Below the pieces are notes generated by a model, which saw only the letters and a program-made list of their open reading frames with translations, had not been told where the DNA came from and did not search any database. The position numbers and the translations under genes are program-made. A DNA stretch of 64,000 bases from Holtiella tumoricola (GTDB lineage Bacteria > Bacillota > Clostridia > Lachnospirales > Cellulosilyticaceae): positions 124,001-188,000 of the forward strand of contig NZ_JAQIFT010000061.1 in assembly GCF_027857615.1 (NCBI RefSeq), read 5' to 3'. The first letter of the stretch is position 1; the number at the start of each line of letters is the position of its first letter. Below, in pieces: positions 43,174-53,094 of this stretch.

Positions 43174-45495
43174 CTACAACTCTGAATTTAGTTTGTTTTT
43201 AAGAATAAAAGTTATAGGTAATCCATATTTTTCTTGCCACCTAATATTTAGATGAATATATGACTCTTGTTGATGTAATTCTATTAGACTTGTATCACCT
43301 GCAACATACTCAAAGTTTCCATCCAGGATTAAATCCAAAGATTCTCCGCACTCTTTCGTTGGGTCACACAAAGTCACTTCTATATAATGAGTATTATCTT
43401 TTAAAGCTATGGAAACAGGCTGACTTACTTGTATCCCTGGTACACTACCCTTTTCAAAGAAATTCAGCATCATTCTATTCTTATACTGAATGCCCTGCAT
43501 CGATGCCTCATTGGCAACAACACGAATAGGTACATGTTTCTGATAACTTTCCATCTGCTCCCGTGTAATACTCGGTATCATAATATAAGCATAACTTGCG
43601 TTTTTTGGCATTCTTCCATGATTAATAGCAAGAGTCATATAGTCTTGTCGTATACCTTCTGGAGATCCGTTAACATTAATAGTGAACCAATTTCCTATTC
43701 TTGTATATTCCTCTATAACAATGTCATGTTCTTGCAAAAAGTAGTATCCTGTAGACGTTTTTTCTTTGTCTGTTTCAATATAAATACTACGGGATGTTTG
43801 ATAAATCTTATTTCTTTCTTCCTTATTAATCTTACGTGTATCTATAATAGTTTCAACTTGCTCTTGATTACTACAAGTAATGTCACATCCTAATGCAACA
43901 ATTTCATTATCTAACATAAAATAGGATTTCTTAGCCTTCAAGTCGATTCCTAATAAATTTTCTATCTGACCTGTTTCATCATCTATGCCTCTTTTATCTA
44001 ACTGCATACCTGCTATACCATATAGATCATCTATACTCATTGCACTTACCCATTTTGATGGTGTTCTAAAACTCCCTTGCTCATCTTCAAGTTCTTTATC
44101 TACCACTGTAATACCTGCTAATTTATACGGATCCACAGTGGCCCAAAAATCACCATTGTATGCTTCTTGATGATCATCATAAATATAAAGCATGCCATCT
44201 CCGGTATAAAATCCTCTTTTGTTTTCTCCTAACATAGTTTCATAAGTTCTAATACGCCAAGAACTCATGCTCAGTGCACACGCAAAGTGCTTTCTATGAT
44301 GAATCATACGATCCATATAGTTATACGCAAAATTTCCTTCTAACTCTGCCGCTGCAGAAATCTTATCATCTTCTAAGATTGCAAGTGCCATGCGTACACT
44401 TGCAATCTCTGTACTTTTTTCTATGTAAGAGCTCACTTTATCTGTTTTTAACCAGTACTTGATTCTTTCCTTATATCTATCTCTATACCTTTGAGGTGCA
44501 ACTTGGCAAAACCATAACATCGATGTCATAATCATATGCCCTGTTCCATTATCCCGATATTGTTGCCTAGATGCTCCTCTTCCATTAACACAATCCATTC
44601 CATGTCCTTTATAAATAATAGGAATAAAACTGTTATCTATCATTTGATAAATATTTTCTATATGTGGGTCGGTAATATGCCATTCACTATCATTTAATAG
44701 ACAAAGCATTTCACCTAATCCACCAAGCATAACATTCCCATATGTTCCTGTATAAGCTACATCCCTATGTTGAATAAAAGATCCATCTCTATAAAGTCCA
44801 TCTCTTTTTTCTATGAATTTTTCTGTTGGTCTATAATCTTTAACTTCAAAAACACTACTTAGAGCATCTCTTCCTTGCTTAATTAATAAAGCATTTTCTG
44901 TATGTATTCCAAGTAAAATTGCTATTTTAGCTGTATCAACACGATTTCCTCCAACAGAAATCCTTTTTTTAAGTCTTTCATTTGAAGAACGTTCACCAGA
45001 ATATCTAGGATCTGGTTGATAGTAGTTTATCACTTCGCAATATTGATGACGTTCATCTTTACTTAGATCATCTCCTAACAAAGTCATAATATTAAGCAAA
45101 GTAATAGGTGTTCCTATTTCCCAATTCCACCAATTCCCATAGTGATAAGCCTGATTTGCATTATAACTGTGCTCATATAGAAAACTTAACGCTTCTTCTA
45201 TAATCTTTAATAGCATTTCACTTTTATAATAATGGCTGCCTTGTATACTATAGACCTTACTCATTTCCAAAACTCTTCTATAATTGTTGGTCTGGCACTG
45301 AGAATTTGTAAAGTCTGCTTCATCTTTCCATAGGTAGATTCTATTTTTATCTTGGCATAACATTGCTACAATAGACTCTACACGCCTATCTAAATCATCT
45401 ATAATTCGTTTCTCATAAATAGTTATAGGCTTTGTACTACTTTCGCCAATTAATATCTCTTTCCATTTATTTCTTAATGTTTTAAACGCAGGCAA
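43174..45495 (-). CDS. PL8-family polysaccharide lyase without signal peptide
   Basis: 773 aa, matching the hyaluronate/chondroitin AC/xanthan lyase family. NWWNWEIGTP (about 121-130), GGNRVD with Asn184, DGSFIQHRDVAYTGTYGNV with His243 and Tyr252 as the likely catalytic triad, RGASRQQY, and GDGMLYIYDDHQEAYNGDFW then VDPYKLAGITVVD, followed by the beta-sandwich domains. It begins directly with MPAFKTLRNKWKEIL, a TTG start after GGAGGGAG, and has no secretion signal, unlike typical secreted PL8 enzymes. It probably cuts imported oligosaccharides. It sits between the permeases and GH88. Confidence 0.9.
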   Translation of the reverse strand: MPAFKTLRNKWKEILIGESSTKPITIYEKRIIDDLDRRVESIVAMLCQDKNRIYLWKDEADFTNSQCQTNNYRRVLEMSKVYSIQGSHYYKSEMLLKIIEEALSFLYEHSYNANQAYHYGNWWNWEIGTPITLLNIMTLLGDDLSKDERHQYCEVINYYQPDPRYSGERSSNERLKKRISVGGNRVDTAKIAILLGIHTENALLIKQGRDALSSVFEVKDYRPTEKFIEKRDGLYRDGSFIQHRDVAYTGTYGNVMLGGLGEMLCLLNDSEWHITDPHIENIYQMIDNSFIPIIYKGHGMDCVNGRGASRQQYRDNGTGHMIMTSMLWFCQVAPQRYRDRYKERIKYWLKTDKVSSYIEKSTEIASVRMALAILEDDKISAAAELEGNFAYNYMDRMIHHRKHFACALSMSSWRIRTYETMLGENKRGFYTGDGMLYIYDDHQEAYNGDFWATVDPYKLAGITVVDKELEDEQGSFRTPSKWVSAMSIDDLYGIAGMQLDKRGIDDETGQIENLLGIDLKAKKSYFMLDNEIVALGCDITCSNQEQVETIIDTRKINKEERNKIYQTSRSIYIETDKEKTSTGYYFLQEHDIVIEEYTRIGNWFTINVNGSPEGIRQDYMTLAINHGRMPKNASYAYIMIPSITREQMESYQKHVPIRVVANEASMQGIQYKNRMMLNFFEKGSVPGIQVSQPVSIALKDNTHYIEVTLCDPTKECGESLDLILDGNFEYVAGDTSLIELHQQESYIHLNIRWQEKYGLPITFILKNKLNSEL

Positions 45496-45509
45496 CTTTC
45501 TCCCTCCCT

Positions 45510-46373
45510 TTACTCTTTAACAGCTCCAACCATAACACCTTGTACAAAGTATTTTTGAACAAATGGATAAAGAATCATCATAGGTACAACTGCGATAATA
45601 ATTGTTGCGTAGATAAAAGTTTCTGCTGAGTATGTAGCTGTCATCTTACTTCCCACTTCATTGACCATATTATTTTCTACAATCCAAGACTTTAACCAAA
45701 CATTTAGAGGATATTTATTCTCATCACGAATTAAAATCATAGACCAAAAATAACCATTCCATCTAGATACTCCATAAAACAAACTAATCGTCGCCAGTGC
45801 TGGTTTAGACAGAGGTAAGAAAATTTTAGTTAATACTTGTAAATCAGTTGCTCCATCAATTGTTGCTGCTTCTTCAAGTGCCTTAGGTACACCCCTAAAG
45901 AAGTTGATCATTAAGATAACATTGAAAGTATTAAGAGCTAGTCCTATAATAACTCCCCATGTATTTCTAAGTCCTAACTCAATAAAGTTTAAATATGTAG
46001 GAATCATTCCTGCTTGAAACCACATAGTGAATACTACTAAGAAGTTAATAGTCTTTCCACCTTTAAAATATGTCTTAGATAACGGATATGCTCCACAAAT
46101 TGTAAGTGTCATACTAATTACAGTACCTACTACAGTAATAAAAATACTATTCGCATAGCCACTCCAAATTTCCGGTTTAAAAATGAGTTCTTTGTAAGCC
46201 CCAAAAGTTGTTTGAATAGGATAAAGGTAAACACTCCCTTCTGCTACTGCTTTACCAGAACTTAATGAAGCTATTAAAACGTACCAAAATGGATATAATG
46301 TTAGTAATGCTATAACAGTTAAAAACACACCTATTATAGCTGTATAAATCTTATCACCTTTACTTGCTATCAT
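45510..46373 (-). CDS. Oligosaccharide ABC importer permease, LplC type
   Basis: 287 aa, six helices, EAA loop ALEEAATIDGATDLQVLTKIFLPL and the usual C-terminus YFVQGVMVGAVKE. It belongs to the LplC/YtcP branch used for complex oligosaccharides and partners with the next permease upstream, 14 bp away. AAGGAGGAGG precedes the ATG. Co-transcribed with PL8 and GH88, so uronate-containing oligosaccharides are the likely cargo. Confidence 0.9.
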   Translation of the reverse strand: MIASKGDKIYTAIIGVFLTVIALLTLYPFWYVLIASLSSGKAVAEGSVYLYPIQTTFGAYKELIFKPEIWSGYANSIFITVVGTVISMTLTICGAYPLSKTYFKGGKTINFLVVFTMWFQAGMIPTYLNFIELGLRNTWGVIIGLALNTFNVILMINFFRGVPKALEEAATIDGATDLQVLTKIFLPLSKPALATISLFYGVSRWNGYFWSMILIRDENKYPLNVWLKSWIVENNMVNEVGSKMTATYSAETFIYATIIIAVVPMMILYPFVQKYFVQGVMVGAVKE

Positions 46374-46387
46374 ATTGTTCCTCCTCC

Positions 46388-47350
46388 TTAGAAAATACTT
46401 GTATCAGAATATTTTTTACTTATCTTATTACTTATATAAACCAGTGCAAATGCAATAATAGAATTAGTAAGGCCTACTGCTGTTGCAAAGTCATATCTTC
46501 CTTCTACCATACCTGTTCTATAAACATATGTACTAACAATATCTGCTGTTTGATAAGTACTTGGTTGATAGAGTAGTAAAATCGCTTCATAAGAAACAGA
46601 TAAAAGTTGACCTATCTTAAGAATAAGCATTACCATAATTGTTGGTCTAATACATGGCAGCGTTACGTGACATAACTGTTTAAATCTTCCCGCACCATCT
46701 ATACTAGCTGCTTCGTATAATTGAGAATCAACTCCAGATAAAGCTGATATATATACAACTGCACTGAATCCTATTCCTTTCCATACATTCATTCCTGTAT
46801 AGATTCCTCTAAAGTTCTCTGGCTGAATTAGGAAATAAGTTCTTTCTCCACCAAGTGCTGCAATTATATTATTAATTAAGCCTGATGGTGCTAAAAAGTT
46901 TGTTACTAGCCCTGCAATAACAACTATTGAAATGAAATGTGGTAAATAAGTGATTGTTTGAATTGCCTTTTTAAATCGTACACTTTTCATTTCATTAAGC
47001 ATGAGGGCTAAAATAATAGGTGCTGGGAAGCCGAATACCAAATCATATATACTAATCATAATGGTATTTCTAAATGCTCTCCAAAAAAACTCATCTGTCA
47101 AAAATTCTTTGAAATGTTCAAAGCCTGCAAATGGACTTTGTGTAATGCCTGATAAAATATCATAATCTTTAAATCCAATTTGTAACCCGTACATAGGCTT
47201 ATACATAAAAATGGCATACCAAATTAAAAAGGGTACAATCAATAAATATAACATCCAATGATTAACCACACTTACTTTTAATTGTCCCAAATTTATTAGC
47301 ACCTTGTTTTTCATATTAGTTTTTACTGTTTTCTCCGTACATGCTTCCAT
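46388..47350 (-). CDS. Oligosaccharide ABC importer permease, LplB type
   Basis: 320 aa, six helices after a cytoplasmic N-terminus; PFLIWYAIFMYKPMYGLQIGFKDY is characteristic of LplB/YteP. EAA loop LYEAASIDGAGRFKQLCHVTLP. AAGGAGAAG precedes the ATG. First gene of the permease-PL8-GH88 operon, transcribed away from the AraC regulator gene. No ATPase gene accompanies it. Confidence 0.9.
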   Translation of the reverse strand: MEACTEKTVKTNMKNKVLINLGQLKVSVVNHWMLYLLIVPFLIWYAIFMYKPMYGLQIGFKDYDILSGITQSPFAGFEHFKEFLTDEFFWRAFRNTIMISIYDLVFGFPAPIILALMLNEMKSVRFKKAIQTITYLPHFISIVVIAGLVTNFLAPSGLINNIIAALGGERTYFLIQPENFRGIYTGMNVWKGIGFSAVVYISALSGVDSQLYEAASIDGAGRFKQLCHVTLPCIRPTIMVMLILKIGQLLSVSYEAILLLYQPSTYQTADIVSTYVYRTGMVEGRYDFATAVGLTNSIIAFALVYISNKISKKYSDTSIF

Positions 47351-47529
47351 TCACTCTTCTCCTTCTAAATATATTTTCTCATCCATAGTCTTGTTACAAA
47401 TTGTTGTATATTCAATTTGTTTGAACTCATTTTAAGACATTATACATAACTTTTATATCTACATTTTTTAATATTACATTTAAAATTTATCAATTTTATT
47501 ATATATACTTCATTTTTTTGTATATACTA

Positions 47530-47558
47530 TTGAACTTTATATATTTTAGATATATCAT
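47530..47558 (+). promoter_or_regulatory. Candidate promoter of the AraC regulator gene
   Basis: TTGAAC, a 17-bp spacer and TATCAT lie about 90 bp before the ATG at 47646. The 295-bp divergent region is extremely AT-rich, so chance matches are likely. It must also contain the promoter of the permease operon on the other strand, which I could not place. Confidence 0.35.
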
Positions 47559-47645
47559 TATAAGGCAATGTTAACATAAGCATATTTTCTATAAGTGATA
47601 TGTTTTAGCTTATTTATTATTTTTAACAGGGGAGGATCTAGCTTT

Positions 47646-49616
47646 ATGAAATTATCTTTTAAATTTTCCAAATCTGCCTTATATCACACATTTTCATTTA
47701 TACCTTATTTACTATGCTTACTTATCTTGACCTTAACTTTAGGTATACGCATTCACCAAGAACAAAGAGTATATAAGTCAACTTTCAACCAAATAGAAAA
47801 CTCGGTGCGCTCCCTGGACCAAAGCCTTTCAAAGACCCTAGACATACTCACTAAACTGAGTGTCTCAAAAGAAAATCTTGATTTTCTAGATCAAGATTCC
47901 TTCAGTCCTTCTATAACTTTAGATGCTTATAATCTCTTTTCTAAGTCTTATAATGTCATCACAAATTATGATACATATATTGGTACCTATAATAGCCATA
48001 TTGATTTACTGCTTTCTAATTTAGGTACATCAAATTTAGATTTCTTCTTGAATTATTATCATTTCACTAATACTCAAGAAATTTATGACTTTATACATAA
48101 TGTCTCAACGGATAAAAGTTACTCAAGCCTCATAATCGAAAGTACTTCTCAGAATTATGTGCTGTATCTAACTAAAAATAGTAATTTACTTAAGCACCCT
48201 GTATCTTTTGTACTATTTAATAAAAACTGCTTAATTGATAGCTTTATTCCGTACAATGCACCTTTTGACTTTGAAATATATCTAGAATCCGTATCTAATT
48301 ATGAAAAAGAGGATTTACTTTATACATCTACTGTCTTACCTCTTGTTTATAAGGCTACACCACATATAAAAAGATTTGAGAGACCTATTTACAAGATCAC
48401 TAATCTCATACTACTTATATCAATTATCATCACATTACTTCTAACTATACGTTTCTTCTATAAAAAGGTTCAGCGTATTAAAGCAAATCGTATGGACAAA
48501 ATATTAGAATCACAAGCCTTATTGTTAAAAGAGGTTATTTATGGTGTAAAAAATAACAATATAAAAGAAATGCTCCATAAGCATAACTTACACATTCTCG
48601 ATGATTCTTTTTTAATGATTTTAGTTACTCTAAAACCAAACTGTAACAATTATTCACCTATTTCTAAAATGTATTTAGAGGAACTCCTAAGTCCTATTTA
48701 TCCTGCATCAACTTTCAAAGTACTTATGGTTTCTGAAACTACTTATGTAATTTTTATAAATACAATTCATCGAGAAGACCTTTATAGTTCACTTAAACCT
48801 CTTAGAACAAATCTAGCATCTTACTTTTTGATTATTACTAAGGTTTTAGAACTCAATGAAGTAAGCTCTAAGTTTTATTATCTTAATCAATTAACAAAAA
48901 ATAATACTATTTTAAATCAGTCCAATCTTTTATTGGAGGAAAATATTAATATTAAATTGCCTGTATCCTATACTTTTACTGAACAAGATCAAAAGCTTCT
49001 ACTTTACCACTTAAAGTCACAAAATCAAGTAGAATTTTTAAATTTAGTTGATATGATTCTTACCGAAAATATACTTAAACGTAAGCTTTCACATGAATTC
49101 TATAATCAATTTCTAACGCTTATGTGTAATCAACTTAATCGACTTTCTAGTTCCTATAAAGATACAGATTTAATCCTCCAAGATCTATTACAAACAACTG
49201 ATAAAAATGAAGTGAAAACTATTCTCTATGATTTATTTGAAGAGTATTATACTCTGCTTGTTCAAGAAGAACCCAAAAATGATATGGAACATAAATTCTT
49301 CGAGTATATCCATACACATTATCAGCATGATATTTCTCTTACAGATATGGCTAATGAATTTAACTTAGCTATTAACTATGTTGGCGTACTCTTTAAAGAA
49401 AAAACTGGTCATAACTTCAAAGACTATCTCAATGCTTACCGTATTGAATGTGCTAAACAATTGTTGAATACCTCTTCTTCTATCAAAATTAAGGATTTAT
49501 CCTGTGAAGTTGGCTTCGTAAATATTAATACTTTTATACGCCTCTTCAAAAAGTATGTAGGGATGTCTCCTGGACAATATCAAAAGTACATATTAGAAAA
49601 AGATACGGCCGAATAG
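47646..49616 (+). CDS. Membrane-bound AraC-family regulator of the oligosaccharide importer
   Basis: 656 aa from the ATG after AGGGGAGG (a longer frame from 47595 reads through that site). First membrane helix about 15-37, an extracytoplasmic sensor region (about 40-240), a second helix about 255-278 and a cytoplasmic part. The C-terminal AraC domain has its two helix-turn-helix motifs in ISLTDMANEFNLAINYVGVL and IKDLSCEVGFVNINTFIRLF. Such YesN/YtdP-like regulators usually sit beside LplABC importers. It lies between the permease and binding-protein genes, divergent from the permeases. It probably senses an extracellular oligosaccharide and activates both flanking units. Confidence 0.88.
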   Translation: MKLSFKFSKSALYHTFSFIPYLLCLLILTLTLGIRIHQEQRVYKSTFNQIENSVRSLDQSLSKTLDILTKLSVSKENLDFLDQDSFSPSITLDAYNLFSKSYNVITNYDTYIGTYNSHIDLLLSNLGTSNLDFFLNYYHFTNTQEIYDFIHNVSTDKSYSSLIIESTSQNYVLYLTKNSNLLKHPVSFVLFNKNCLIDSFIPYNAPFDFEIYLESVSNYEKEDLLYTSTVLPLVYKATPHIKRFERPIYKITNLILLISIIITLLLTIRFFYKKVQRIKANRMDKILESQALLLKEVIYGVKNNNIKEMLHKHNLHILDDSFLMILVTLKPNCNNYSPISKMYLEELLSPIYPASTFKVLMVSETTYVIFINTIHREDLYSSLKPLRTNLASYFLIITKVLELNEVSSKFYYLNQLTKNNTILNQSNLLLEENINIKLPVSYTFTEQDQKLLLYHLKSQNQVEFLNLVDMILTENILKRKLSHEFYNQFLTLMCNQLNRLSSSYKDTDLILQDLLQTTDKNEVKTILYDLFEEYYTLLVQEEPKNDMEHKFFEYIHTHYQHDISLTDMANEFNLAINYVGVLFKEKTGHNFKDYLNAYRIECAKQLLNTSSSIKIKDLSCEVGFVNINTFIRLFKKYVGMSPGQYQKYILEKDTAE

Positions 49617-49632
49617 GCCGTATCTTTTTTAG
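49596..49632. terminator. Bidirectional terminator overlapping the AraC stop codon
   Basis: AAAAAGATACGGCC pairs perfectly with GGCCGTATCTTTTT (14 bp). The loop GAATA contains part of the TAG stop of the regulator gene, so the hairpin begins inside the coding region. It also ends the binding-protein transcript from the other side, whose stop is about 10 bp away. Confidence 0.9.
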
Positions 49633-49641
49633 TTGATTATT

Positions 49642-51213
49642 CTATTTATAAATTCTGTCATAAGCAGCTTGTTGAATATCTAAAAGTTCTTGTGCGCCTA
49701 GCTTATTAGCCTTTTCAAGATATTTATCAAAACTTGCATCAATATCTTCACTACCTAAAATCCATTTTTGTACCATTTCTTCTGTATAAGATTTTAATGC
49801 TGGATTTTTCTCACTAATAATTTTTGATTCTTCTTCTGTGTAACTTAATCCTAAGTTACTAATAATATCTAAGAATGGTTTAGCTTCTGTATAGACTTCT
49901 ATCCCTTTAAGTGCAAGTTCATCAGTCCATTGTCTTTCATATTCAAAGTCTTGTTTGTACCCAACAGATGCATAACCTAAATCAAGAAGTTGGTTAGTTA
50001 CTGTATCATCAGCATTAAGTACTTCTTCTTTAAATTGTGGTTTACCATCAACCATATCATATGTAACACCTTCAAGACCAAAGTTCATTGTCCTTCTTCC
50101 TTCTTCTGTGAACATGTAGTCAAATAATTTGATAGCTGCTACAGGATCTTTACAAGCTGTTGAAATTCCCCATACCCACTCTGATACTTTTTCTCTTGAA
50201 TATTGTGTTCTAACTTCTCCACTAGGAGATGCAGGTGGTAAAATAGGTGCCCATTCTAAACCTGGTATTTGTTCTTGATACATTTTTTGGAATTTAGCAG
50301 TAGATGCTATCCAATCTACAGTTGAAGCACCAATGTTTTGTATGAACATGTACTCTCTAGCATTTTTACCTCTTGTATAGATTTCAGGGTCAATAAGACC
50401 TTCTTTATATATACGTGCTACGTTTTTAATAACTTCTTTAAATTCTGGTGTATATTTATCATTTTTAACTACACCATCTACAACATAAGGCTCTTGTGCT
50501 GCACCATAGAAGTTAATGATGCCCCAAATTCCAATCTTATTATCTCTATCAAAATAGCCTATTTCATCTTTTTTTCCATTTCCATTTGCATCGTTTTCTC
50601 TAAAAGTTCTTATAGCTTCTTCGTATGCTGCTACTGTAGTTGGCACTTCAAGGTTAAACTTATCTAACCAATCTTTACGAATGAATAGAACTTCAGATAC
50701 CTCTCCATCTGGTAAATATGGAATATAATAAATTTTACCATCTGGGCTAGTTGAAGCAGAGCGCATAATTGGATCTGAATCTAAAGCAGCCTTAAGATTT
50801 GGTGCATATTCTTCAATAAGATCATCTAATGGCATAAGTAATTTACTCGCATTTTTATTCATATTATCTTTTGATGCATGGATAATATCTGCTAAGTCTC
50901 CTGAAGCTAACATAAGATTAAATTGTTCATTAGGATCTGCGCCTGGTGTAGTTGGTGCTACACCATTTAAGATAATATTATTTTGTTCTTGAATGTACTT
51001 CCATAAAGGTGAATCACTTCTAAATGTTCTAATTGCATCATAGTAAAAAAGATCTAAAGCTACAGACTCTTTGGATTCGACAGCTGTACTCGCTACACTC
51101 TTCTCTCCTGATACATTTGAAGCATCTTTACTTGTAGTTGTTGAACATCCTGTAAGTCCCATCATGCCGGCTAAAGTTAAAGCTGAAATACATCTTAAAT
51201 TTAGTTTCATCAT
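49642..51213 (-). CDS. Oligosaccharide ABC importer substrate-binding lipoprotein, LplA type
   Basis: 523 aa. Lipobox LTGC (Cys23), then a large family 1 solute-binding fold of the LplA type: LMLASGDLADIIHASKDN, IYYIPYLPDGEVSEVLFIRK, ENDANGNGKKDEIGY (an EF-hand-like calcium loop often present in this family) and KLFDYMFTEEGRRTMNFG. AAAGGAGA precedes the ATG. It should bind the oligosaccharide carried by the permeases at 45510-47350, from which it is split by the divergent regulator gene. Confidence 0.92.
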   Translation of the reverse strand: MMKLNLRCISALTLAGMMGLTGCSTTTSKDASNVSGEKSVASTAVESKESVALDLFYYDAIRTFRSDSPLWKYIQEQNNIILNGVAPTTPGADPNEQFNLMLASGDLADIIHASKDNMNKNASKLLMPLDDLIEEYAPNLKAALDSDPIMRSASTSPDGKIYYIPYLPDGEVSEVLFIRKDWLDKFNLEVPTTVAAYEEAIRTFRENDANGNGKKDEIGYFDRDNKIGIWGIINFYGAAQEPYVVDGVVKNDKYTPEFKEVIKNVARIYKEGLIDPEIYTRGKNAREYMFIQNIGASTVDWIASTAKFQKMYQEQIPGLEWAPILPPASPSGEVRTQYSREKVSEWVWGISTACKDPVAAIKLFDYMFTEEGRRTMNFGLEGVTYDMVDGKPQFKEEVLNADDTVTNQLLDLGYASVGYKQDFEYERQWTDELALKGIEVYTEAKPFLDIISNLGLSYTEEESKIISEKNPALKSYTEEMVQKWILGSEDIDASFDKYLEKANKLGAQELLDIQQAAYDRIYK

Positions 51214-51606
51214 CTTCTTCTCCTTTAATCTTTCTAATTTATGGTTCTGTTCTTCAATTTAGCTAAAAAGCTTAAATTCATTCTAGAATCATTTACATCA
51301 AAAAACTATCTTAATTAACAAAGTCCATATACACTTTTACAGTTATCACCCTTTTTCGTAGTGATTTTATATATTAAATTTTATTTTACATATATTTTTT
51401 TGTTTACTTTTTATATTTATCTCCTTACAACAAGTGTAACGGTATATATATCCATTTCTATCTACTTACTTATTTATTTAATCTATCTTTTCTATTAGAT
51501 ATTCTTTTTTATTTGTTTTTGTAGATGAGCTTAAAAAGCTATGACTTACAATGTTTTTCTTTCTTTATATACTATAATCATCTTACCTATAAAGGAGGCT
51601 AATCTT
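51214..51606. other. Divergent AT-rich promoter region between binding protein and sulfatase genes
   Basis: 393 bp containing the promoters of two divergent units, the LplA-type protein and the sulfatase/nucleotidyltransferase/nahK operon. I found no convincing hexamer pair among many AT matches. A small dyad TTACA-ACAAG-TGTAA lies at 51425-51439. An open frame from 51541 into the sulfatase gene is an N-terminal over-extension. No gene or repeat was found. Confidence 0.5.
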
Positions 51607-53031
51607 TTGAAGAAACAACCTAATCTTCTTTTTATTTTCGCTGACCAATGGCGAAGGCAATCAACTGGTTTTTCTAATCAAGATTCTATCTTTACACCTA
51701 ATATAGACCGCTTAGCCCAAAGCGGAACAGCTCTTACACAAGCAATCAGTTCTTGCCCACTCTGTTCCCCTTATCGTGGTTCTTTATTCACAGGGAAATA
51801 CCCTCTCTCTAATGGTGTTTATACTAACTGTAAAACAGGTCTTGATATCACTCTTAAAGATGAAGAAATCTGTTTAAGTGATCTTCTAAAAACTTATGGT
51901 TATCAAACAGGTTACATCGGAAAATGGCACCTAGATGTTCCTGAACAAAATCATACTCCTCATCCTTTATCTGGAGCACATGACTGGGATGCCTATACAC
52001 CACCTGGCCCTAAGCGCCACAACTTTGACTTTTGGTATTCCTACGGAGCAGATGATCATCATCTTACACCACACTATTGGGCTGACAGTCCAGAGCAAAT
52101 TAAAGTTAATGAATGGTCTATCACACATGAGACCTCTGTAGCTATTGACTATATCAATACACATCATCATAGTCCCTTTGCTTTATTCTTGTCATATAAT
52201 CCACCACATAGTCCCTATGATCTTGTGCCCGAAAAATATCTAAACCTCTATAAGGATAAACCACTTTCACCTAGAAAAAATGTCATTTATGATACTATCG
52301 GCTATCATACACACGAACCTCAAACCTATAACCAGGCTGAGCTAGAAATCATGACCAAGCAATACTTTGCTGCAATTACTGGTTTAGATGAACATATTGG
52401 ATTACTTGTAGATTGTCTTAAAGCTAATAACGTTTACGAGGATACGCTTATCATAATCACTGCTGATCATGGCGATATGATGGGATCTCATGGTCTTATG
52501 GCAAAGCATGTTTGGTATGAAGAATCCATAGGTATTCCATTTATCTTACACTGGAAAAATGGTACTTTAACTGCTGGTACGTCAGACATTGTTCTAGATA
52601 CAACAGATATTATGCCTACATTACTAGATCTATTAAGTATTCCTAAACCAAATACACTCCAAGGACAAAGTGTAGCTACCTATCTTACCTCCAATGACTT
52701 ACACGGTCCTTCAGATAAAGTCGGCTACATATGTGCCTTTCCAGGACGTACTGTTTTTCAAGAGCAATTTGATGCCGCACACTTAGATCCTAAAGATTGG
52801 GGATGGCGAGGTATTCGTACCAGAGACTATAGCTTTGTTATTCATGTTGGTTATCTCCCTGAGTGTACTACACCTACTCGTTACTTGTACAATCTCAAAG
52901 CGGATCCTTATCAACTTAATCCAATTGCTGAAAATACTGCTGAATATCAAACCATTGTTCCTCTATTAGAAGCTCAGCTTAAAACTTGGCTTATCTCACA
53001 AAATGATTACTTCATAAAATGGTTAGATTAA
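51607..53031 (+). CDS. Cys-type sulfatase (first of five)
   Basis: 474 aa. Alkaline-phosphatase-fold sulfatase: metal-binding FADQW near residue 11, and the C-x-P-x-R motif in CPLCSPYRGSLFTG, where Cys53 becomes formylglycine. TGYIGKWHLD, TADHGDMMGSHG and KHVWYEESIGIPF follow. TTG at 51607 is the start because AAAGGAGG lies just upstream. No signal peptide, so desulfation is intracellular. It heads an operon with a nucleotidyltransferase and nahK, linking it to removal of sulfate from N-acetylhexosamine units. The exact sulfate position cannot be read from sequence. Confidence 0.92.
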   Translation: MKKQPNLLFIFADQWRRQSTGFSNQDSIFTPNIDRLAQSGTALTQAISSCPLCSPYRGSLFTGKYPLSNGVYTNCKTGLDITLKDEEICLSDLLKTYGYQTGYIGKWHLDVPEQNHTPHPLSGAHDWDAYTPPGPKRHNFDFWYSYGADDHHLTPHYWADSPEQIKVNEWSITHETSVAIDYINTHHHSPFALFLSYNPPHSPYDLVPEKYLNLYKDKPLSPRKNVIYDTIGYHTHEPQTYNQAELEIMTKQYFAAITGLDEHIGLLVDCLKANNVYEDTLIIITADHGDMMGSHGLMAKHVWYEESIGIPFILHWKNGTLTAGTSDIVLDTTDIMPTLLDLLSIPKPNTLQGQSVATYLTSNDLHGPSDKVGYICAFPGRTVFQEQFDAAHLDPKDWGWRGIRTRDYSFVIHVGYLPECTTPTRYLYNLKADPYQLNPIAENTAEYQTIVPLLEAQLKTWLISQNDYFIKWLD

Positions 53032-53094
53032 CTCTATACCTAAACTTATTTTTATACTTATAAACTATTAAATGAACTCGAAAGGTGAATTATC

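Noticed and set aside
43429..43893. 154-codon frame antisense to the PL8 gene
   Set aside because: Overlaps a secure lyase gene and has no recognisable motif or ribosome site.
51425..51450. Possible CcpA cre site (TGTAACGG...)
   Set aside because: One base is missing from the cre spacing and the right half does not match.
51541..51606. N-terminal extension of the first sulfatase
   Set aside because: The ribosome site AAAGGAGG falls inside the extension and the TTG at 51607 follows at the right distance.
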